A stretch of 64,000 bases of DNA from an uncultured Eggerthella sp. (GTDB lineage: Bacteria > Actinomycetota > Coriobacteriia > Coriobacteriales > Eggerthellaceae). Both the position numbers and the translations under genes were made by a program. Positions 5,930-11,552 of this stretch are shown here, one piece after another (the stretch's first letter is position 1; each line of letters opens with the position of its first letter). The stretch covers positions 1 through 64,000 of the forward strand of contig CAUASB010000007.1 in assembly GCA_958431815.1 (NCBI GenBank), in the 5' to 3' direction. The notes under the pieces are model-generated. The model searched no databases and was not told the DNA's origin. It saw only the letters and a program-made list of their open reading frames with translations.

Positions 5930-6883
5930 TTAACCGCACACGACAGGCGATGTCAAGTTCGCGTTTTCCGGATCGTCGTAATGGTAGAAGTTATGGGCAA
6001 AGGAAAGTAGGAACTCCATGAAGTCGCGGGTGGCGGGGTTGAACCGTTTGCCTGCCAGCTGCAGCACGCCAATGGGGTGAATGCTTTGTGCCTCGGGTTC
6101 TTCCAAAGGAATGAGTTTCAAATTCCGGAAGGGGTACAAGCCCGAAGAATCAAGCGCCAGCCCCACAACAGGTGCGCGGGAAACGATGCCACCCAGGATA
6201 ACCTCGTCGTCGCTATCGCGGTTCAAGTCCATTGTTTCCGGATCGAGGTTGTGAGCTTTCAGGAATTCGCTTACCTCTGCGCCGACGATAATGCCTTCGC
6301 GATAGGTATACACCGGCATGTCGGCAAGCTCGGTGACGCTGATATGCTCGCGCTTTGCCAAAGGGTGCCCCTCGTGCACGATGGCCACCAAGCGTTGTCG
6401 GAACAGCGGGGTGAATTCGAAGCCGTCGGTTTTCACTTCGGAGGTGATGGCCAAATCGTTTTCGCCGGTACGCAGGTTGTACAGCAATTCCTTCGTCGAG
6501 CCTTGGTCTATTTTCAGCTCTACCAAGTTGCCATGGGTTCGGCGGTAGGCCAGTACTGCTTCGGGCAGGAATGCCGAGCGCACCGATTGAATGGCGCCCA
6601 AGCTTACGCGCCCCGAAAGGCGTCCTTTGCGCTTTTCCAACTCGCCGATGCCATCTTCCAAGGCATCGAGCGATTTCTCTACATACTGGGCAAATAGGGC
6701 GCCTTCGTCGGTGAGCTTTATTGTACGTCCTTCTTTGGTGAACAGCTTCACGCCCAGTTCCTCTTCCAGCGAAGCGATGGAGTGGGAAAGGGTTGGTTGC
6801 GATATGAACAGGTTGTGCGCTGCCTTGGTGTAGTGCTGTACGCGGGCAAGCTCTCTGAAATAGTGCAGATGGGAAAGGTTCAC
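5930..6883 (-). CDS. LysR-family transcriptional regulator, 317 aa
   Basis: The N-terminal winged HTH (about residues 1-60: LHYFRELARVQHYTKAAHNL, then SQPTLSHSIASLEEELGVKLF) is followed by a LysR substrate-binding domain (about 90-300) that would sense a small effector. The start is GTG at 6883 with AAGGTGA upstream. It is divergent from an AEC permease at 7072 across 188 bp, the classic LysR arrangement, so it probably controls that permease and itself from this intergenic region. The effector cannot be told from sequence, but AEC partners often move organic acids. It ends 13 bases before the tRNA-Ala gene on the same strand. Confidence 0.9.
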   Translation of the reverse strand: MNLSHLHYFRELARVQHYTKAAHNLFISQPTLSHSIASLEEELGVKLFTKEGRTIKLTDEGALFAQYVEKSLDALEDGIGELEKRKGRLSGRVSLGAIQSVRSAFLPEAVLAYRRTHGNLVELKIDQGSTKELLYNLRTGENDLAITSEVKTDGFEFTPLFRQRLVAIVHEGHPLAKREHISVTELADMPVYTYREGIIVGAEVSEFLKAHNLDPETMDLNRDSDDEVILGGIVSRAPVVGLALDSSGLYPFRNLKLIPLEEPEAQSIHPIGVLQLAGKRFNPATRDFMEFLLSFAHNFYHYDDPENANLTSPVVCG

Positions 6884-7071
6884 GGGATCACCTTGCGTTA
6901 CGTATTCAGATTTTGCATATAAAACAGTCTAAACCATGCAGAAGTGTACCTGCAATAATGCTGAATCGGCCCCAAATCGTTTGAGCAGCGTGCTGCAGAT
7001 TCTTATAGTTCATCAAGCAGTTAACGAACGGGCCGCGCAGGCGGCATACCTGAAACGATAAGGATGGCACG

Positions 7072-8019
7072 ATGGAAATATTCGAAACAGCAGCCGCTCA
7101 GATGGCTCTTCTCTTTGCAATGATCGCGGTAGGCTTCGGCTGCCGCAAGAAGGGCGTTATGAACGACGAGTTCGATTCGAAGCTTTCCTTCCTGGTGCTC
7201 AACGTCACCATGCCCTGCATGATCGTTGCGGCCGTGCTGAACAGCACGTCGTTCCCGAGCCTTGACATGGTGCTCGAGATTATTGAATGGGGTTCCATCA
7301 CCTATTTATTCGTCACCTTCATTGCCATCGTCATCGGCCACTTCGTAAGCTCGGACGACCGTACGCGCGGCACCCTTGAGTATCTGATGGTGTTCAGCAA
7401 TGTTTCGGTTATCGGGTTCCCGCTGCTCAACGTTATCTTCGGCCCCGAGGCGGTGGTGTACGGCGCCATCTTCAACATCCCTTCCACGTTGGCCACGTGG
7501 ACCATCGGCGTGATGCTTCTGGCCAACAAGAAGGATGGGGAAGTGGTAACGCTGAAGGCGCGCTTGAAGAAGCTGGGCATTTCCCTTATCAGCCCGTGCA
7601 TGATTTCCTGCTTGGTTTCCGTGGTGCTGGTTCTGGGCAACATCACCGATTCGGGCGTGGCTTCCAACACCCTTACCACCATCGGCCAGTTTACGCTGCC
7701 GGGCGCTATGTTCGTTCTGGGCTCCGCTATTGCCAAGCGTCCCATTCTTGAGGCGTTCAAGAACTGGCGTGCCCTTGTTGCCAGCATTGCCCGCTTGGTG
7801 GTAATGCCTCTTTCCTGTTACTTCGTGTTCGGCTTCTTCCTGGATGACCCGCTGCTTCTGGGCACCATCGTGCTCATCACCGCCATGCCTGCGGCTTCCA
7901 GTGGCACCATGATGTGCATCGATGCCGATGGCGACGTGGAAAGCATGAGCCAAGGCACGTTCCTTACCACCATCATGTCCATGGGAACGATTCCGACGAT
8001 GGCAATGCTTCTGGTTTAA
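7072..8019 (+). CDS. AEC-family permease (auxin efflux carrier/malate permease type), 315 aa
   Basis: This is a membrane protein with about ten hydrophobic segments in two repeats, typical of the AEC family (PF03547). Members export or exchange organic anions such as malate. Recognisable features are the N-terminal FGCRKKGVMND region, the helix-break LNVTMPCMIVAAV, and the mirrored TLPGAMFVLGSAIAK and TAMPAASSGTMM segments. AAGGA lies 8 bases upstream of the ATG. The gene is divergent from a LysR regulator and single. Structured element copy C begins 1 base after its stop on the opposite strand. Substrate is inferred only at the level of organic acids. Confidence 0.85.
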   Translation: MEIFETAAAQMALLFAMIAVGFGCRKKGVMNDEFDSKLSFLVLNVTMPCMIVAAVLNSTSFPSLDMVLEIIEWGSITYLFVTFIAIVIGHFVSSDDRTRGTLEYLMVFSNVSVIGFPLLNVIFGPEAVVYGAIFNIPSTLATWTIGVMLLANKKDGEVVTLKARLKKLGISLISPCMISCLVSVVLVLGNITDSGVASNTLTTIGQFTLPGAMFVLGSAIAKRPILEAFKNWRALVASIARLVVMPLSCYFVFGFFLDDPLLLGTIVLITAMPAASSGTMMCIDADGDVESMSQGTFLTTIMSMGTIPTMAMLLV

Positions 8020-8020
8020 T

Positions 8021-8249
8021 GCGCTGTTCTACGAACAGCGCATTGGCTCGCGAAACGCAATGACGCTGCGCGGGGCTCTAACGGCACAGCTGGCGGTCCA
8101 AGCGGGCTTGACGTGCGAAGCACGCCTGGCACCCGCTTTCCCGCCATCTGCACTCGTTAGAGCCCCGCTTGCTGTTTCGTCCGATTATGCGAGATTTTTG
8201 AGTCGGGGTTTGTGCGGCTTTGCGGGCTCGCGTAGCGATTACGCTACGC
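8021..8249 (-). ncRNA. Structured repeat element, copy C (candidate novel ncRNA)
   Basis: Read on the minus strand it has the same order of parts as copies A and B: a hairpin (8230-8237/8242-8249), then closing stem P1 (8155-8168/8070-8083, 14 bp perfect, sequence unlike the other copies). P1 encloses P2 (8141-8146/8091-8096) and P3 (8133-8139/8100-8106, with inner hairpin 8120-8124/8112-8116). The conserved GCAGCGTCATTGCG segment (about 8052-8069, 16 of 18 bases as in A) and the final 9-bp hairpin (8021-8029/8033-8041) follow. It converges on the AEC permease gene and starts 1 base after that gene's stop. The conserved core before P1 is only weakly recognisable here. Confidence 0.6.
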
Positions 8250-8330
8250 TCGCAAGCTGCGAATCTGGGTGCTTGGTTGGGGTTTGGGCTGCTGACGTAT
8301 GTCTGGATTCCAAGTTCTGATTTTGTCGAT

Positions 8331-8370
8331 AACGGCTGAACGATTAAGTGTTCAGCCGTTTCTTCTTTTC
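8331..8370 (+). terminator. Intrinsic terminator upstream of galU
   Basis: AACGGCTGAAC (8331-8341) pairs with GTTCAGCCGTT (8350-8360), followed by TCTTCTTTTC. It would end plus-strand transcription from the AEC permease direction before galU. Confidence 0.75.
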
Positions 8371-8376
8371 ATTTGC

Positions 8377-8382
8377 TAGAAT
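8377..8382 (+). promoter_or_regulatory. Candidate -10 box of galU
   Basis: TAGAAT lies 31 bases upstream of the galU start, directly after a terminator. No clear -35 hexamer is visible at the right distance. Confidence 0.35.
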
Positions 8383-8413
8383 CAATACGTTTGAACATCG
8401 ATCAGGAGGATTC

Positions 8414-9223
8414 ATGAAGGCACTCATTCCTGCTGCTGGCTTGGGCAGCCGTTTTCTGCCCGCTACGAAGGCTCAACCCAAGGAAATGCTTCTTGTGGTA
8501 GACCGTCCGGTTATCCAATACGTTGTCGAAGAAGGCCTTGCTGCCGCCGACGAGGTTGTTATCATCAACAGCCGCGACAAGAAGTCCATCGAAGAGCACT
8601 TCACGCCGAACCCCGCTCTTGAAGCAGAGCTTCGCAGCCGCGGTAAGGACAAGTACGCCGACAAGGTTGCTCATGCTGGCAACCTGAACGTCAGCTACGT
8701 GTACCAGGACGAGCCGCTGGGCTTGGGCCATGCCGTGCACTGTGCCGCTGAGGCTACGGGCAACGAGCCGTTCTTCGTTCTGCTGGGCGATGTTATCGTT
8801 CCCGACAACCAGATGCTCATCAAGATGAAGGAAGTGTCCGACGCCCACAACGGCGCAAGCGTGATTGCCGTTCTGCCTGTTGCCAAAGATCAGGTCGATC
8901 GTTTCGGCGTTATCGACGGCGTTGAGGTATCCGAGGGCGTTTGGAAGGTGAATTCCCTGGTGGAAAAGCCTGCCGTGGAAGAAGCTCCTTCCAACCTGGC
9001 GGTATTTGGCCGTTACCTGCTTACGCCTCGCGTTATGGAGCTTCTGGCCGATGCGAAGCCGGGTGCCGGCAACGAAATACAGCTTACCGATGCCCTCGAT
9101 GCGCTGCTCAAGGAAGAAGAAATGTACGCCTTGGTTATCGACCCCGAAGATGGTTACGACACGGGCACCATTGAAAGCTGGCTTGATACCAACAATCGCC
9201 TGTACAAGAAGCTGCACGGCTAA
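8414..9223 (+). CDS. galU: UTP-glucose-1-phosphate uridylyltransferase, 269 aa
   Basis: It makes UDP-glucose from UTP and glucose-1-phosphate for cell-envelope polysaccharides and galactose metabolism. The nucleotidyltransferase signature AAGLGSRFLPATKAQPKEML is at the very N-terminus. Other family marks are VEEGLAAADEVVIINSRDKKSIEEHF, FFVLLGDVIVPD and VEKPAVEEAPSNLAVFGRYLL. I start at ATG 8414, preceded by AGGAGG at 5 bases; an in-frame ATG at 8348 would add a meaningless leader. Length is slightly short for GalU (about 290) but complete. It is monocistronic between terminators at 8331 and 9248. Confidence 0.93.
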   Translation: MKALIPAAGLGSRFLPATKAQPKEMLLVVDRPVIQYVVEEGLAAADEVVIINSRDKKSIEEHFTPNPALEAELRSRGKDKYADKVAHAGNLNVSYVYQDEPLGLGHAVHCAAEATGNEPFFVLLGDVIVPDNQMLIKMKEVSDAHNGASVIAVLPVAKDQVDRFGVIDGVEVSEGVWKVNSLVEKPAVEEAPSNLAVFGRYLLTPRVMELLADAKPGAGNEIQLTDALDALLKEEEMYALVIDPEDGYDTGTIESWLDTNNRLYKKLHG

Positions 9224-9247
9224 GTGCCCAAACAACCGAATTGCAGA

Positions 9248-9274
9248 AAGCCGCCTGAAAAGGGCGGCTTTTTT
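9248..9274 (+). terminator. Intrinsic terminator of galU
   Basis: GCCGCC/GGCGGC stem with a short A-rich loop followed by TTTTTT. Confidence 0.9.
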
Positions 9275-9367
9275 GTTGCTTAAGGGGTTTGGCGCCAGGC
9301 TATGGTGCGAAAAGTGCGGACCAGTGTTTAGCAACCGTTCAAGGGAGATTGCTTTTTTGGATGATTG

Positions 9368-9516
9368 AAAAAGCCCCATAAAAGAGGAGGGGCCTGCGAG
9401 AGGGGATCTCGGCAGGCCCACAAGGAGGGAGTTTCGGTGCTTTAAATTTGGGGATCTAGCACCGACTGCTTTTTGGGGAAAAGCAGTTGCAAATTGGGAG
9501 GGGACCACATTTGCTA
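9368..9516 (-). ncRNA. Candidate regulatory small RNA with C-rich (anti-Shine-Dalgarno) loops
   Basis: On the minus strand a near-consensus promoter (TTGGCA-17-TATTAT) is followed by a 5' segment containing CCCCTCCC. Three hairpins come next: 9479-9486/9466-9473 with a CCCCA loop, 9458-9464/9435-9441 with a TCCCC-bearing loop, and 9412-9418/9391-9397 with a TCCCC loop. An unpaired CTCCCTCCTTG lies between the second and third hairpins. The RNA ends at an intrinsic terminator GCCCC/GGGGC plus TTTTT (9368-9393). C-rich UCCC loops that pair with ribosome-binding sites are known from Gram-positive small RNAs such as RsaE and RNAIII. No ORF lies on either strand. I infer a trans-acting regulator; targets are unknown. 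Confidence 0.65.
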
Positions 9517-9522
9517 ATTGAA

Positions 9523-9551
9523 ATAATAGGATTTATGACCCCTATTGCCAA
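9523..9551 (-). promoter_or_regulatory. Promoter of the candidate small RNA
   Basis: TTGGCA (9551-9546) and TATTAT (9528-9523) on the minus strand have an ideal 17-base spacer. The predicted transcript starts near 9515. Confidence 0.7.
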
Positions 9552-9800
9552 CCCTTCATGAATGATTTTTCGCCGTGAACGTGTTAAAACAGCACGGTGA
9601 ACGGGTTCACGAGCATTTCCTCCTCATTTTCTTCATTTTTATGGGGCGATTTCAGGGGTTTTGGGGCGTTATTCCGTTCAAAGGTTGTCGAGTGGAGCCG
9701 ATTACCCTACAGATTTCGAATTATGGATAGCGCAAGCGCGTTTTCGGGTAGGGCAGCGTAGGTGGGTATTCGGTTGGTCACCATACGGCGTGCAACCTTA

Positions 9801-9806
9801 TATAAT
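9801..9806 (+). promoter_or_regulatory. -10 box upstream of the methyltransferase-like gene
   Basis: A perfect TATAAT lies 38 bases before the ATG at 9844. The best -35 candidates are poor or badly spaced, so the promoter may need an activator. The rest of 9552-9800 shows no gene, only a small CCGTG/CACGG hairpin near 9572-9597. Confidence 0.5.
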
Positions 9807-9843
9807 GGTTCGGACAAACGTTATCTGCTGCGAAAGGGATGCC

Positions 9844-10734
9844 ATGCCTGATATTCAAATGCGCTTCAACAAGGACATGCTCGTTCTTTCCACTCCCTTG
9901 GATTATCAGCTGGCCGCGCAGGGCTTTGATCCCTCCGACCGCGAATATGTGGTGCTGTGCGAACCCGAGCTTATCGAAGAAGCCTTCAAGCTGGAAAAGT
10001 CCATCGACGTTCCGTGCTTCGTAACCCCTACAGAAAACATCACCGAAGCGCGTCTTGCCTATGCGCGTTTCGAGGGGCGTTCGGAGGAAATGGCGCGCAT
10101 TGCCTATGAAACGGGAGCGCAGTATTCGCCGCAGCATCTTATTGCCGCCATCGGGCCTACTGGGTTGCCGCTCGACCCTACTTCGGCGGTTTCATTGAAG
10201 CAGTCGAAGGCGCAGTACCACGATGCGGTGCTGGCGTTGAAGGAATATCCGTTCGACGCCCTGTACTTCACGGGCTTCAAGAGCCTGGCCGATGCGCAGT
10301 GTGCGCTTATGGGTGCTCGTGCCGTGTACGACGGGCCTTTGTTCATAAGTTTGGTTCCAGGCGCTGAAGGCGTGTTCGGCGATGGACGCTCGTTGGCGCA
10401 AGGGGTCGCCCTATGTGACGAATACGGAGCCGATGTGATCGGCGTGGTTTCCGATGCCCCCGCTCATGCCATCGTGGGCCTGGCAAAGGAAATGGCCGCT
10501 GCCACGGAAAAGCCTCTGCTCGTTGATATTGTGGTGCGTCGCAAAGATAGGCGTCAGTTCGAACCAACCGACGAAAACCCGTATCCCACGCCTGATACGC
10601 TGGTTGATTTGGCGTTGCGCTTGCGTGCTCAGGGCGTTCAGTTCCTGCGCGCGTCCGGCGCTGCCACGCCGGCCTACACCGGGGCATTGCTTGCCACCGT
10701 CGGTGGAAGCGACGTGGTGGTTCCTGCCAACTAG
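9844..10734 (+). CDS. Homocysteine S-methyltransferase-like TIM-barrel protein lacking zinc ligands, 296 aa
   Basis: The fold signature of the homocysteine methyltransferase domain is visible: IAAIGPTGLPLDP, a following S-x2-Q region, PLFISLVPGAEGVFGDGRSLAQGV and DEYGADVIGVVSD. Family members use three cysteines to bind zinc and activate homocysteine. Here the GVNC position reads GVVS and the GGCC position near the C-terminus reads GGSD, so all three ligands are absent. Activity as a thiol methyltransferase is therefore unlikely; a methyl-carrier, corrinoid-linked or regulatory role is possible. I start at ATG 9844 with GAAAGGG upstream; a longer frame from 9661 has no support. The gene at 10771 follows by 36 bases. 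Confidence 0.6.
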   Translation: MPDIQMRFNKDMLVLSTPLDYQLAAQGFDPSDREYVVLCEPELIEEAFKLEKSIDVPCFVTPTENITEARLAYARFEGRSEEMARIAYETGAQYSPQHLIAAIGPTGLPLDPTSAVSLKQSKAQYHDAVLALKEYPFDALYFTGFKSLADAQCALMGARAVYDGPLFISLVPGAEGVFGDGRSLAQGVALCDEYGADVIGVVSDAPAHAIVGLAKEMAAATEKPLLVDIVVRRKDRRQFEPTDENPYPTPDTLVDLALRLRAQGVQFLRASGAATPAYTGALLATVGGSDVVVPAN

Positions 10735-10770
10735 CCAGCAGGGCAGGGCTTATTTCGGGAAGAGGAGAAC

Positions 10771-11019
10771 ATGGCACGAGAAAAAAGCGCCGACTACGGC
10801 GTTTTGCAGGAATTCGTAGACAGGCTCTTTGCCGGCCGTGAGGACTATATGCGCTTGGAAGTGGTGCTGGAAGCCGAAGCGTACGGCTTGAACAAAGAAC
10901 TTCAAGAGGTTATCAACCTTCTGCCCCCGGGACTCTACACCCGTGAAAAGCTGTGCGGCCAGATAAACTCATCGCTTTCGTCCCACGGCTGGGGCTACGT
11001 ATACGGAGCCGTGCACTGA
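10771..11019 (+). CDS. Hypothetical small protein, 82 aa, downstream partner of the methyltransferase-like gene
   Basis: I do not recognise this protein. It is soluble, starts with a charged helix (VLQEFVDRLFAGREDYMRLEVVLEAEAYGLNKELQEVINLLPPG), and ends in an aromatic tail GWGYVYGAVH. It has an AAGAGGAGA ribosome site and sits 36 bases after the methyltransferase-like gene, so the two are probably one operon and may form a complex. No catalytic or metal-binding motif is visible. Confidence 0.6.
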   Translation: MAREKSADYGVLQEFVDRLFAGREDYMRLEVVLEAEAYGLNKELQEVINLLPPGLYTREKLCGQINSSLSSHGWGYVYGAVH

Positions 11020-11057
11020 GACGTGGGCAGTATGTGCAACATGAGCGGATTTTCATT

Positions 11058-11290
11058 GTTTTGGGCAGCGAAGCGAACCCAAAACAAAACGCCCCGAATG
11101 GGGCGTTAACAAACTCGCAGGGTGGCGTAGTAAATCAGCGAGAGCGCGTAGGGTGCGCCAGATTGGCTTGAAAAAGGAGAGCGCTGGCCTTTTGGCCGCG
11201 CTCGACGATTGAAAGACAAGATGGCGTGCCCTACGCGGTCGTAGCGTCAGGTCGTCTCACACGAACATTCGATTTGCCGACAGGCAAATC
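11058..11290 (+). ncRNA. Structured repeat element, copy B (candidate novel ncRNA)
   Basis: Parts in order: hairpin 11058-11065/11078-11085, hairpin 11088-11095/11100-11107 and conserved core 11108-11142. P1 follows (11145-11159/11223-11237, 15 bp including two G-U wobbles). It encloses P2 (weak, one mismatch) and P3 (11179-11189/11194-11203, with the same single bulged T as copy A). Conserved segment 11241-11258 and final hairpin 11271-11278/11283-11290 complete it. The 12-base spacer between the conserved GTCTC and the final hairpin is the same length as in copy A. Two G-U pairs and compensated stem changes argue for a folded RNA. It converges on the 6S-like candidate. Confidence 0.7.
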
Positions 11291-11294
11291 GAAA

Positions 11295-11455
11295 CAAGAA
11301 CGCCGACCCCGCTAATTGGATGAACCCACCTGTCCAGGTGGGTGCCCGCAGCTTGGTTCCTGGCTTTCGCATCGACGGATACGAATCTCCATTCCGCACG
11401 CAATCTGAGGCTCCCAATTAAATGTCATCGGTCCATCGCAGACACGGGATCGGCT
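11295..11455 (-). ncRNA. Candidate 6S-like regulatory RNA
   Basis: On the minus strand a TATACT -10 box (11467-11462) precedes a roughly 160-nt transcript. Its ends form a 10-bp terminal stem (11445-11454 with 11302-11311, one G-U) and an inner AATTGG-type stem. The 3' side carries GGGCACCCACCT-GGAC-AGGTGGGTTCA, a small hairpin resembling the 3' side of the 6S RNA central bubble as I remember it. 6S RNA mimics an open promoter and binds RNA polymerase. In many Gram-positive bacteria its gene lies near rarA, which is 6 kb downstream here. The identification is tentative because the central bubble was judged by eye. Confidence 0.45.
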
Positions 11456-11492
11456 AACCTCAGTATAGGGGTATCGTTTAAAAGAAAAAGTC

Positions 11493-11521
11493 TTGACACG
11501 TATTGCGTTGAGGTGTTTAAA
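11493..11521 (+). promoter_or_regulatory. Candidate addB promoter
   Basis: A consensus TTGACA (11493-11498) and TTTAAA (11516-11521) have a 17-base spacer, about 30 bases upstream of the GTG start at 11553. Confidence 0.6.
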
Positions 11522-11552
11522 ACTCCCCAACGATTTGAAGGGAACGCGTATC

